Below are positions 36,436-44,325 of a stretch of DNA of 64,000 bases, piece by piece. Position 1 is the stretch's first letter. Each line of letters opens with the position of its first letter. The stretch lies in assembly GCF_018613415.1 (NCBI RefSeq), contig NZ_JAGGQG010000019.1, positions 117,127-181,126 of the forward strand, in the 5' to 3' direction. The DNA comes from Bacillus sp. ISL-18. Lineage in GTDB: Bacteria; Bacillota; Bacilli; Bacillales; Cytobacillaceae. The position numbers and the translations under genes were made by a program. Below the pieces are notes generated by a model. The model made no database searches and was not told the origin of the DNA. It saw only the letters and a program-made list of their open reading frames with translations.

Positions 36436-37650
36436 CTATTCTTCTAAATTCCCCATTGGTCCAAAGAACTCAAAGTGAATTCTGCTTTCATTGACACCTA
36501 ATTCTTTTAAAGAACGGTTGATCGCTTTCATAAAAGGAACTGGTCCACAGAAATAAAAATCTGCTTCCTCTATTAGTACATTTTCCTTTAGCCACTCACG
36601 AGTTACATAGCCCTCAACATCAAATCGATTGTTTAGGCGGTCCTCTTCGGTAGGAGCATCATAAAACACATATAACTTCACATAATCGAGATTTGATAAT
36701 TCTTTCACTTCATCGCCTAGGGCATGAACATTGCTATTTGCTGCTGCATGGACAAACGTTACCTGACGTCCAGGCTGCACTTCTACAACTGTTTTCAACA
36801 TACTCATCATAGGTGTTAAGCCGACCCCGCCGCTTAAAAACACAACAGGAGTCGTCTTTTGAGTATCAAGAATAAAATCACCTGCAGGTGCACTGATTTT
36901 AAGTATGTCTCCTTCGCTCACCTTGTCATGTAAGTAATTAGAGACCATTCCATCAGGATTTGCTGTTCCAGCCTCTTTTTTAACACTGATACGGTAATAA
37001 TCTTTGCCAGGGGCATCTGACAGACTATATTGACGGATATGGGTAAACTTCTCACCGTCTATTTCTAGTTTAATGCTAATGTACTGGCCAGGGATGAAAC
37101 CGGCGATTTCGGGGTTATCTTCAGGCTTTAAATAAAAAGAGGTTATCACGTCACTTTCGATTACTTTACGATCAACAACAAAATTACGGAAGCCGCTCCA
37201 GCCCCCTTGTTGATGTGCAGCTTCATCATACATTTCTGCTTCCACACTGATAAAGGCGTCCGCAATTAAATTGTAAGCTTGTGCCCAAGCATCAATAATT
37301 TCGTCTGTTGCTGCATCGCCTAGTACATCCTTAATAGCCATTAACAGGTGTTTTCCGACAATAGGATAATGCTCTGGCTTAATTCCAAGACTTCTATGTT
37401 TATGGGCGATTTGTTTAACTACTGGCAGGATAGCTGCAAGGTTATCAATATACATAGCAGCGGCATATACCGTCCCTGCAAGAGCCTTTTGCTGCCTTCC
37501 CTGTTTTTGATTGGCATGATTGAAGATATTTAATAATTCTGGGTGGTTTCCAAACATTAATTTATAAAAGCGGGTTGTTATCGTTTCTCCATGTTTTTCT
37601 AATACCGGTACTGTTGATTTGATAATATCGATTGTTTTTTGATCTAACAC
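36436..37650 (-). CDS. hmp: Flavohaemoglobin (nitric oxide dioxygenase)
   Basis: A 404-residue three-domain protein: globin (1-140, with the proximal His in IAHKHRSLGI), FAD domain (about 150-255, RQYSLSDAP) and NAD domain (about 265-400, VFLSGGVGLTPMMSML). It turns NO and O2 into nitrate using NAD(P)H. The start is GTG at 37650 behind AAGGAG. Two inverted repeats lie just upstream and could bring it under oxygen or NO control. Confidence 0.95.
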   Translation of the reverse strand: MLDQKTIDIIKSTVPVLEKHGETITTRFYKLMFGNHPELLNIFNHANQKQGRQQKALAGTVYAAAMYIDNLAAILPVVKQIAHKHRSLGIKPEHYPIVGKHLLMAIKDVLGDAATDEIIDAWAQAYNLIADAFISVEAEMYDEAAHQQGGWSGFRNFVVDRKVIESDVITSFYLKPEDNPEIAGFIPGQYISIKLEIDGEKFTHIRQYSLSDAPGKDYYRISVKKEAGTANPDGMVSNYLHDKVSEGDILKISAPAGDFILDTQKTTPVVFLSGGVGLTPMMSMLKTVVEVQPGRQVTFVHAAANSNVHALGDEVKELSNLDYVKLYVFYDAPTEEDRLNNRFDVEGYVTREWLKENVLIEEADFYFCGPVPFMKAINRSLKELGVNESRIHFEFFGPMGNLEE

Positions 37651-37673
37651 AATGAAACACTCCTTATTTAGTT

Positions 37674-37693
37674 ATCACTATATCCTTAGTGAT
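37674..37693. promoter_or_regulatory. Inverted repeat in the hmp promoter region
   Basis: ATCACTA and TAGTGAT separated by TATCCT, 24 bp upstream of the hmp start. NsrR or another NO-responsive repressor is a candidate; the match to the B. subtilis NsrR consensus is not close. Confidence 0.45.
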
Positions 37694-37718
37694 TATATGA
37701 AATAAATTATCGCAACTA

Positions 37719-37734
37719 AGTGATTCAAATCACA
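37719..37734. promoter_or_regulatory. Fnr/Crp-like box upstream of hmp
   Basis: AGTGA-N6-TCACA, one mismatch from the Fnr consensus TGTGA-N6-TCACA, 69 bp upstream of the hmp start. B. subtilis hmp is induced by oxygen limitation and nitrite. Confidence 0.5.
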
Positions 37735-37817
37735 CCTTAATATTTTTAAATAACAACTCCCGTAATTTTCACAAAATGTTCAAAGTTTTATATTACAAAT
37801 ATAACTAGTGAAACTGT

Positions 37818-37848
37818 TTTCAATATAGTAATGTTTACTATATTGAAA
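37818..37848. promoter_or_regulatory. Perfect 31-bp palindrome before the degV gene
   Basis: Two 14-base arms (TTTCAATATAGTAA and its exact complement) with centre TGT, ending 21 bp before the start codon. The length and symmetry fit a dimeric repressor operator; as RNA it would form a hairpin next to the SD. No regulator identified. Confidence 0.6.
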
Positions 37849-37869
37849 GTTTTTAGTGGAGGAAAAAAT

Positions 37870-38718
37870 ATGAGCAAAGCAAAAATTGCATGGATTACTG
37901 ACACAACTGCTTCTCTTAGCAAAGACTTTATTGAGAAAAATCATATATTTGTTATCCCCTTACACGTTGTCATTAACGATGAGTTTTATAAAGAAACGAT
38001 TGATATAACAGAACAGGAATTTTATGAGCGGATGAAAAACGAGGAAGGAAAGTTTCAGTCGTCTCAACCTTCCATTAACGATTTTGTAGAACTTTATAAA
38101 AAAATGAAAGAAGACTATGATTTTGGGATCGCCATACATGCCTCCAGTACTTTAACAGGGACCTATCAGTCTTCCCTAATGGCCGCTAATATGGAGGATT
38201 TCAAGTTATTTGCGATCGATTCTAAAATTGGTTCCTATCCACTTTCATTTTTAATAAAAAGAGGAATTGAGCTTGTCGAGCAGGGTGTGGAGGCCGAGAA
38301 AGTGGTTGAACATCTAAATGCTTTACGGAGCAATACTCGATTATATCTAGTCCCATCGAATTTGGATCAGCTTCACAAAAGCGGCCGGGTGTCTGGCGGC
38401 CAAAAAATCTTGGCCTCTTTATTTAATATAAAACCGATTTTAGCTATAGAAGACGGTGCTGCACAGATTAAAGACAAAGTTCGTACCGATAAAAAAGCGA
38501 TGTTCTTGCTGGCTTCTAAATTAAGAGAAGATCTTGAAACAAAAACAGTAAAAAAAGTCGCGGTTGTTCATGCGAACGACTCGAAAAAGGCTTCTGAGAT
38601 TGAAAAATACATTAACGAAAACTTCCCTGGTATTGAAACAGAGGTTTTGATGCTGATCACTGTTGCCGGTGTTCATACTGGTGTCGGGACCATGGGGCTT
38701 TCGTGGGTATGTGAGTAA
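37870..38718 (+). CDS. DegV-family fatty-acid-binding protein (FakB-like)
   Basis: A 282-residue DegV protein. The N-terminal IAWITDTTASLSKDFIEK, the fatty-acid pocket motif ASSTLTGTYQSSLMAA and the Arg-containing KSGRVSGGQKIL match the family. FakB proteins hold fatty acids while the kinase FakA phosphorylates them for phospholipid synthesis. ATG at 37870 follows TGGAGG. A strong palindrome precedes it, and a terminator follows. Confidence 0.88.
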   Translation: MSKAKIAWITDTTASLSKDFIEKNHIFVIPLHVVINDEFYKETIDITEQEFYERMKNEEGKFQSSQPSINDFVELYKKMKEDYDFGIAIHASSTLTGTYQSSLMAANMEDFKLFAIDSKIGSYPLSFLIKRGIELVEQGVEAEKVVEHLNALRSNTRLYLVPSNLDQLHKSGRVSGGQKILASLFNIKPILAIEDGAAQIKDKVRTDKKAMFLLASKLREDLETKTVKKVAVVHANDSKKASEIEKYINENFPGIETEVLMLITVAGVHTGVGTMGLSWVCE

Positions 38719-38732
38719 AAAAATAGTAATGA

Positions 38733-38758
38733 AAGGCTCATGGTATTCATGGGCCTTT
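38733..38758 (+). terminator. Terminator of the degV gene
   Basis: AAGGCTCATG/CATGGGCCTT stem with one wobble, loop GTATT, then TTCTTTTTG. Confidence 0.8.
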
Positions 38759-38833
38759 TCTTTTTGAATATAAAAAAATGTAATATTATGGTACTATTAA
38801 ACTGAAACTTAAGTAAAAGTGGGAATTGAGAAG

Positions 38834-39427
38834 ATGAGGAAAAACAAAAGAATGTTATCGCTGATAGGTTTCTTGGTAGTGGTAGGTCTGGTTTATATCG
38901 GCATATTACAAGTTAAGATTATCCAATATAGCCATATTAAAGCGCCGAAGAATGCAGATTATTTAATTGTCCTTGGAGCAAGGGTTAAAGGTAAGGAACC
39001 ATCTAAGGTATTAGCCAGTAGGATCGATGCTGCGGCAAAGTACTTAAAGGAAAATACTGATACACTTGTTATTGCATCCGGAGGTAAAGGTCCTGGCGAA
39101 GATATAACGGAGGCGGAGGCAATTAAAAGGGAGTTAGTAAGTCAAGGTATTAACAAATCTCGTATACTACTAGAAGAGCATTCTACGGATACCTATGAAA
39201 ATATTGAGTTCTCGAAGAAATTCATTCCTCCTAATGCTGAACTAGGTCTAGTAGTAACCAATACTTTCCATATATATCGAGCTCTATCAATTGCTAATTA
39301 CCAAGGTTTACGTGTGAAGGGTCTTTCTGCTGAGACTCCTTGGTCAGCCGTAATAAAGTCATACTCTCGTGAATATTTAGCCATTACAAAATTCTATTTA
39401 GAAAGATATATAATCGGTTTCAAATAA
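38834..39427 (+). CDS. YdcF/ElyC-family (DUF218) membrane-anchored protein
   Basis: A 197-residue protein with an N-terminal anchor helix (about 8-28) and an external DUF218 domain with DYLIVLGARVKG, ASGGKGPGE, EHSTDTYENIEFSKK and VVTNTFHIYRAL. E. coli ElyC and SanA relatives affect envelope integrity and lipid-carrier use, but the reaction is not known. A GTG at 38819 is in frame, but neither start has a strong SD; ATG 38834 is preferred. Confidence 0.85.
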   Translation: MRKNKRMLSLIGFLVVVGLVYIGILQVKIIQYSHIKAPKNADYLIVLGARVKGKEPSKVLASRIDAAAKYLKENTDTLVIASGGKGPGEDITEAEAIKRELVSQGINKSRILLEEHSTDTYENIEFSKKFIPPNAELGLVVTNTFHIYRALSIANYQGLRVKGLSAETPWSAVIKSYSREYLAITKFYLERYIIGFK

Positions 39428-39452
39428 AAAACTCGACGGCGTCGAGTTTTTT
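39426..39452. terminator. Bidirectional terminator between converging genes
   Basis: AAAAAACTCGAC and GTCGAGTTTTTT around GGC; A and T runs allow use on both strands by the DUF218 and acetyltransferase genes. Confidence 0.88.
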
Positions 39453-39457
39453 ATTTA

Positions 39458-40018
39458 TTATTTGATTTTTGCGTAGATACAAGTATCGCGGAGTTCTTGC
39501 TGATCGGCAGAAATTCCTTCATTTTTTAATATCCCTTCTAAAGTAAAACCTAATTTCTCAGGAATTGCTCGGCTTTTACTATTTTTACGATCACAAAAGA
39601 TTTCGACGCGTTTTGCGTTTAGTTCACGAAAGGCAAATCCCGTGATTGCCTTTGCTGCTTCCGTAATATACCCATTTCCGCTTTGTCTGGTATCAATCCA
39701 GTAACCGATTTCGAATTTTGGTATATCCCAATTCATCCGGTGTAAACCAGTGGCACCGATAAACTCACCTGTTTCTCGGTTGAAAATATGTAGTCTTAGG
39801 TCCTCTCTGGTTAAAAATTTCGCATGCGCTTCACGCATGTTTGCCTCAACCTCTTGCTCGGATTGCTCTCGATTAGCCCAGGGCAGCCACGGTTTCAGTT
39901 CATTTATAGATGCCTGTATGGCTCCAAAGACCACTTTTCCATCTCCAGGCATCGGCTTTCGAATATATAATCTTTCCGTATAAATTTCATCTAGAAAATC
40001 TATTAAGATTGGTTTCAT
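39458..40018 (-). CDS. GNAT acetyltransferase (RimJ/RimL-like)
   Basis: A 186-residue GNAT protein. The acetyl-CoA loop RQSGNGYITEA follows the strand FEIGYWID, and the C-terminal KNSKSRAIPEKLGFTLEG is the typical RimL-type helix. This group acetylates ribosomal protein N-termini or small amines, and the substrate is not known. ATG follows GGGGGAAG. Its upstream region holds the 52-bp tandem array. Confidence 0.88.
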   Translation of the reverse strand: MKPILIDFLDEIYTERLYIRKPMPGDGKVVFGAIQASINELKPWLPWANREQSEQEVEANMREAHAKFLTREDLRLHIFNRETGEFIGATGLHRMNWDIPKFEIGYWIDTRQSGNGYITEAAKAITGFAFRELNAKRVEIFCDRKNSKSRAIPEKLGFTLEGILKNEGISADQQELRDTCIYAKIK

Positions 40019-40148
40019 ATAGGTCTTCCCCCTTCTGAATAATTAAAATTCGCCATAAATCTTAAGTTTTCCTTTTTTATAGGAGTTAATTTGAGAGATC
40101 TATTGCAAACATTCACTATATTTGACGACCCTAGTTTTTAGAAAAGAA

Positions 40149-40564
40149 TCATGAGGACAGGTTGCTTGGTATCTTCTCTGGGATTGTCCTCATGAACCTG
40201 TCATGTGGACATGCTGCTTAGTTTCTTCTCTTAGATTGTCCTCATGAACCCGCCATGAAGACAAGTTGCTTTGGTTTCTCTCTTGGATTGTCCTCATGAA
40301 CCCATCATGAGGACAAGTTGCACGGTTTCCCCTCTTTGATTGTCATCATGAACCTGTCATGAGGACAATCTGCTCGATTTCCTCTCTAGGATTGTCATCA
40401 TGAACCTGTCATGAAGACGTATTGCTCGGTTTCCTCTCTGGGATTGTCCTCATGAACCCGCCATGAAGACAAGTTGCTTGGTTTCCTCTCTCGGATTGTC
40501 CTCATGAGCCCGCCATGAAGACAAGTTGCTTGGTTTCCTCTCTTGGATCGTCCTCATGAACTCC
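40149..40564. repeat. Eight tandem copies of a 52-bp hairpin-forming repeat
   Basis: Units start at 40149, 40201, 40253, 40305, 40357, 40409, 40461 and 40513, all exactly 52 bp. Each runs from YCATGARGACA through a pyrimidine-rich middle (TTTCCTCTCT) to TTGTCCTCATGAACC. The two ends of each unit are complementary (CATGAGGACAA/TTGTCCTCATG), giving a hairpin per copy. Two subtypes (TCATGAGG and CCATGAAG) occur. 52 is not a multiple of 3, so the array is not a coding repeat. It fills most of the 620-bp gap between the acetyltransferase and proS. Confidence 0.9.
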
Positions 40565-40604
40565 CATGCCTTCACACGACCGTTCTTATCTATTATAAAA
40601 AAAA

Positions 40605-40628
40605 GACCCTCCCGAAATCGGAAGAGCC
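40605..40628 (-). terminator. Rho-independent terminator of proS
   Basis: GACCCTCCCGA/TCGGAAGAGCC stem with wobbles and loop AA; eight T follow on the minus strand. It stops proS transcripts before the tandem array. Confidence 0.82.
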
Positions 40629-40639
40629 CTGCAAATATT

Positions 40640-42070
40640 TTAGTAAGCCTTAGCCCAATAAACCATTTTGTCTGTTTCTTTACCACAGCAAACACATTTA
40701 TCAGCCACTTTTTCCTGTTCAAAAGGAATACAGCGGGAAGTTGCGCCAGTATCCTCTTTAATCTTTTCTTCACAGGCTAAATCGCCGCACCACATAGCTT
40801 TGATAAACCCTGGTTTTGCTTCAAGGCTATCCTTTAACTCCCCAAGAGTCGTCGCAACCGAAGTTCTCTCTTCACGATGATTTAAGGCTTTATTATAAAG
40901 GTTTGACTGGATATCATCTAACAATTCAACCAGTTTTGTTTCTAACTCGTCTAAAGAAACAACAACCTTTTCTAATGTATCTCTTCGAACCAAGACAACC
41001 TGCTTATTTTCAATATCCTTAGGTCCGACTTCAAGACGAACAGGAATCCCTTTCATTTCGTATTCATTGAACTTCCAGCCTGGTTTTTTATCACTGGCAT
41101 CAATATCAACGCGAGCAACAGAAGCTAGAGACTTTTTCAAATCGTAAGCAAAATCAAGCACGCCTTCTTTATGCTGCGCAATCGGAACAATCATCACTTG
41201 AGTTGGCGCAGCTTTAGGAGGTATTACCAAACCACGGTCGTCGCCGTGAACCATGATTAATGCACCGATGATTCTAGTTGTAAAGCCCCAAGATGTTTGA
41301 TGAACATACTGCAGTTTGCCTTCTTTGTCGGTATACTGAATGTTAAACGCTTCAGCAAACCCTGTACCAAAGTGATGGGAAGTTCCGGATTGCAATGCTT
41401 TTCCATCATGCATTAAGCTCTCAATCGTAAAAGTAGCCTTGGCACCAGCAAACTTCTCTTTTTCGGTTTTTTGACCCTTTACCACAGGAATGGCAAGAAT
41501 CTCTTCACAAATAGCCGCATAGACATTTAACATCTTAATCGTTTCTTCCATTGCATCTTCATCCGTTGCATGGGCAGTATGACCTTCCTGCCATAAGAAC
41601 TCTAATGTCCGTAAAAATGGACGGGTTGTTTTTTCCCAACGGACAACGTTAGCCCATTGATTATATAGTTTTGGCAGATCACGGTATGAGTGAATGATAT
41701 TACTGTAATGTTCACAGAATAATACCTCTGATGTTGGACGCACCACTAAACGTTCGGCTAATGGTTCAGAACCGCCGTGAGTAACCCAGGCTACTTCAGG
41801 AGCAAAGCCTTCAACATGGTCTTTTTCCTTTTGCAGCAGGCTCTCAGGAATAAATAATGGCATATAAACATTTTCATGCCCTGTTTCTTTAATGCGTCGG
41901 TCTAACTCGTTTTTAATATTATCCCATAATGCATATCCATATGGACGGATAATCATCGAACCGCGAACACTTGAATAATCAATTAAATCTGCTTTCGTGA
42001 CAACATCAGTGTACCACTGGGCGAAATCCTCGTCCATGCTGGTTACATCTTTTACAAATTCCTTTGCCAT
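40640..42070 (-). CDS. proS: Prolyl-tRNA synthetase, archaeal/eukaryal type (ProS type 3)
   Basis: A 476-residue class II synthetase without the editing insertion of the long bacterial ProRS. Motif 2 ([25 protein letters not shown]), the motif 3 region ([13 protein letters not shown]), the anticodon-binding domain and a C-terminal zinc-type domain ([20 protein letters not shown]) are seen. It charges tRNA-Pro. It is controlled by a proline T-box. Many Bacilli also carry a bacterial-type ProRS, so this may be a second enzyme induced by starvation. Confidence 0.93.
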   Translation of the reverse strand: MAKEFVKDVTSMDEDFAQWYTDVVTKADLIDYSSVRGSMIIRPYGYALWDNIKNELDRRIKETGHENVYMPLFIPESLLQKEKDHVEGFAPEVAWVTHGGSEPLAERLVVRPTSEVLFCEHYSNIIHSYRDLPKLYNQWANVVRWEKTTRPFLRTLEFLWQEGHTAHATDEDAMEETIKMLNVYAAICEEILAIPVVKGQKTEKEKFAGAKATFTIESLMHDGKALQSGTSHHFGTGFAEAFNIQYTDKEGKLQYVHQTSWGFTTRIIGALIMVHGDDRGLVIPPKAAPTQVMIVPIAQHKEGVLDFAYDLKKSLASVARVDIDASDKKPGWKFNEYEMKGIPVRLEVGPKDIENKQVVLVRRDTLEKVVVSLDELETKLVELLDDIQSNLYNKALNHREERTSVATTLGELKDSLEAKPGFIKAMWCGDLACEEKIKEDTGATSRCIPFEQEKVADKCVCCGKETDKMVYWAKAY

Positions 42071-42139
42071 TTTGACACCCCATTATTATTTTTATATCGA
42101 AAGAATGATTCAGCCTTTACTCGCTTTTTGAATACAAAA

Positions 42140-42365
42140 AGACCCTGATCCTAAAAAAGGGACCAAGGCCTGGCGGTACCACCCTAAATTCAAAAAGCAA
42201 AAGCTTTAAACTCTCTCGCATGATAACGGATTTTATCCGCATGTATCTTCAAGTAATAATCCGATACAGAACTCGTGAGGCAGGTTCAATTGATTGTCTT
42301 AAGAAACCTCACACCAATGGTTTCCTCTCTTGGTAAGACCGCGTCAATTTACTAATCCCCGTCAA
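42140..42365 (-). promoter_or_regulatory. T-box riboswitch, proline specifier
   Basis: On the minus strand the leader has the stem I AGTA bulge (ATTAGTAAATTGACG), the AAGAGAGG and TTGGTG distal segments, and GAACCTGCC, where CCT fits a proline specifier codon. The conserved antiterminator element AGGGTGGTACCGCC follows. A 12-bp terminator (42140-42171) with TTTTT is the alternative structure. Uncharged tRNA-Pro should promote read-through into proS. Confidence 0.93.
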
Positions 42366-42382
42366 CGTTTCAAATAGTATTT

Positions 42383-42410
42383 TTGAAAAAATTATATATT
42401 TCTCTATAAT
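42383..42410 (+). promoter_or_regulatory. Divergent sigma-A promoter interleaved with the proS promoter
   Basis: TTGAAA, 16 bases, TATAAT on the plus strand. Its -35 and -10 boxes alternate with those of the minus-strand promoter, so both cannot hold polymerase at once. It would drive the 46-residue gene. Confidence 0.7.
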
Positions 42411-42419
42411 AAAAGTCAA
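42391..42419 (-). promoter_or_regulatory. Sigma-A promoter of the proS T-box transcript
   Basis: TTGACT, 17 bases, TATAAT on the minus strand, ending about 25 bp before the T-box. Confidence 0.88.
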
Positions 42420-42476
42420 ATAAATTATGAATTATTCTACTCTTTAGCTAAAATTAGGACAAAAAGGGGTACAAGG

Positions 42477-42617
42477 ATGACAAAAGAAAAGGACGAAATA
42501 GCGCAAGAAGAAGCAGAAAAAGAAATATTACTTGAATATATGAAACTTCAAAATGAAGTCTTAAAAAAAATTTATAAAAACACTCTGGATAAAGACAAAA
42601 GCGACGGCCACTCTTGA
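42477..42617 (+). CDS. 46-residue charged helical protein
   Basis: ATG at 42477 with AAAGGGG 7 bases upstream; starts MTKEKDEIAQEEAEKEI and ends KDKSDGHS. Strongly charged and probably a single helix; no membrane segment. It has its own promoter divergent from proS. No family recognised. Confidence 0.65.
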   Translation: MTKEKDEIAQEEAEKEILLEYMKLQNEVLKKIYKNTLDKDKSDGHS

Positions 42618-42732
42618 TAAGAGTCATAAAACGTTCATATAAATCACAGAAAATACAAATTACAATCTATTCTTTACATTTATAATACTCTTATGTTGTT
42701 TAATTATTAAGGCACATAAGAGGAGACAAAGC

Positions 42733-43617
42733 ATGAATATATTTTCGATTATTTCAGCCGCTTTTGTGGCCGTCAGTACGGGCTATTCAATTTATCTAGT
42801 TTATCGAAATAAAAGCAAATTGAACAATACGCCAGGAATCCTGGTAAGTATGGTAATTGCTGTGATCACTGGGTTACTTGCCGGAAGTATCATTGGGCTG
42901 GTTTCCGGTGAGACCTTCCTGACAGTAGGAATCAGCATGATTATTGGTTTCGTCGTTGGTTTCTTAGCCGGACATCCGGTTGGGATCTTAGCGATTTTGA
43001 TGGGAGCCATATCTGGTTTAATGGGCGGAATAAATGGCGCTATTCTTGGACTTTTTCTCCAGTATATTAACCCGACAATATTGCTAGGCATCTTATTAGG
43101 ATTTTATGTTGTCATCATTGGCTTTGTGATGGTTTATATCCATGTGACAACAAACAGCAAATTTTCGATTAACACGGAAGAGCTTTCACCTTTTGCTATA
43201 ATTGGTGGAGGCATTGTCCTCGTTTCTTTGTTCTTATTTATGTACAGTAGTGATATGGTAAAGATTCCTAGTAAAAGCGCAGCTGCTCAAACTCAAACCT
43301 CACAAGCAACTGATACAGCCAAAACGGAAGTAAATGTTACCGGAGATTCTGCCCCAAAGGTCCAAATGCTTGTAACAGATAAAGGATATTCCCCCAACGT
43401 GATCCGGGTTAAAAAAGGTGTTATGGTCGAACTTGACATTACCAATCCTTTAGACAGCAGTAACTGCTTATCTACCTTTATGATACCAGATTTAAATATT
43501 AACAATATAAAATTGAAGACAGGGACAACAAAACTGTCATTCACTACAGATAAAACAGGTGAATATACATTTAGCTGCGGTATGCAAATGTTTAAAGGGA
43601 AGATCATTGTCGAGTAA
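42733..43617 (+). CDS. Membrane protein with C-terminal cupredoxin domain
   Basis: A 294-residue protein: five or six N-terminal helices (to about 180, with Gly-rich packing motifs), a Thr/Gln/Ala-rich linker, and an external cupredoxin-like domain. Possible copper ligands are C245 (SSNCLSTF), C282 and M286 (SCGMQMF). The domain is of the type found in copper-handling proteins of Bacilli. ATG at 42733 has GAGGAG. Role in copper trafficking or respiration is an inference. Confidence 0.75.
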   Translation: MNIFSIISAAFVAVSTGYSIYLVYRNKSKLNNTPGILVSMVIAVITGLLAGSIIGLVSGETFLTVGISMIIGFVVGFLAGHPVGILAILMGAISGLMGGINGAILGLFLQYINPTILLGILLGFYVVIIGFVMVYIHVTTNSKFSINTEELSPFAIIGGGIVLVSLFLFMYSSDMVKIPSKSAAAQTQTSQATDTAKTEVNVTGDSAPKVQMLVTDKGYSPNVIRVKKGVMVELDITNPLDSSNCLSTFMIPDLNINNIKLKTGTTKLSFTTDKTGEYTFSCGMQMFKGKIIVE

Positions 43618-43624
43618 GACAAAC

Positions 43625-43651
43625 AAGCACACGAGCAAGTCTCGTGTGCTT
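43625..43651. terminator. Terminator between the cupredoxin and PepSY-like genes
   Basis: AAGCACACGAG and its exact complement around CAAGT, then CTTTTTATC on the plus strand. Confidence 0.85.
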
Positions 43652-43658
43652 CTTTTTA

Positions 43659-44222
43659 TCATATATCACTAAACATATCTGTTTGACGTTTTTTTCGTTT
43701 CGCTTCCGCACTTAGGACCTTAATGGATAAATAGATTCCCGTACCTGTTAATGCGATCATGGCAAGCGCCACTAAATCTATTAACCATTTAATATTGGTA
43801 TTGCCAATTCGCCCTTCATGGAGACCGCGGATGATTCCCATAACTGAGGTTTGTCCCATTCCTCCTCTGTTCATTATCATACCAGCTGGAAAGTTCCCAT
43901 TTCCGCTAAAATTACGGCGTCCTTGAAATTGGCCATTTCGATTAAAATTTCGGTATTGATTCCCAGTTTGTCCTTGTGGTTGACCGGAATTTTGCCCAGA
44001 ATTTGGCGTCATACCTTGTCTTGCTTGTCCCTGATTGGTCTGACCATTATTGAATTGGCTTTGATTCATTTGACCTGGTTGAAAATTGCCCCTGCCGCCT
44101 TCCATTGATGTTTGTCCGATTAACCATGGTTCATTTATCAATAGACCCGTAATCGACTCCATAAAAATAAAAATAGACGCAATTAAACCAATCCATAAAT
44201 GAGCTTTTCTAGTATTCTTCAC
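43659..44222 (-). CDS. PepSY-associated membrane protein with Gln/Asn/Gly-rich insert
   Basis: A 187-residue protein with an N-terminal helix (KAHLWIGLIASIFIFMESITGLL), a low-complexity Gln/Asn/Gly outside segment (about 45-120), the family motif GIIRGLHEGRIGN, and a second helix near the C-terminus. This is the PepSY-TM layout. GTG at 44222 has GGGAG upstream. It lies just past the two-component genes and carries the same direct repeat as the exporter operon, so it is probably a target of that system. Confidence 0.75.
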   Translation of the reverse strand: MKNTRKAHLWIGLIASIFIFMESITGLLINEPWLIGQTSMEGGRGNFQPGQMNQSQFNNGQTNQGQARQGMTPNSGQNSGQPQGQTGNQYRNFNRNGQFQGRRNFSGNGNFPAGMIMNRGGMGQTSVMGIIRGLHEGRIGNTNIKWLIDLVALAMIALTGTGIYLSIKVLSAEAKRKKRQTDMFSDI

Positions 44223-44288
44223 CTGTTTTTCTCCCTTCAAATATCCTGAAGTTATAGTAAGTAGACAAACAAATTATGAATCGGTTTC

Positions 44289-44304
44289 CTTAAGTTTTTC
44301 TTAA
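44289..44304 (-). promoter_or_regulatory. Direct-repeat operator upstream of the PepSY-like gene
   Basis: On the minus strand two TTAAG half-sites 11 bp apart (TTAAGAAAAACTTAAG), about 32 bp before a TATAAC -10 box. It is nearly identical to the repeat before the exporter operon at 49237-49252. Confidence 0.65.
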
Positions 44305-44325
44305 GATTTAAACAAGCCCCAAAAA

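Noticed and set aside
40149-40564. CRISPR array
   Set aside because: Repeats are contiguous 52-bp units with no unique spacers; variation is spread over the unit and no cas genes are present.
40450-40773. Protein with repeated EERKPSNL/ETKQLVF segments
   Set aside because: It is the 52-bp non-coding array read in one frame and then the antisense end of proS; unit length is not a multiple of three.
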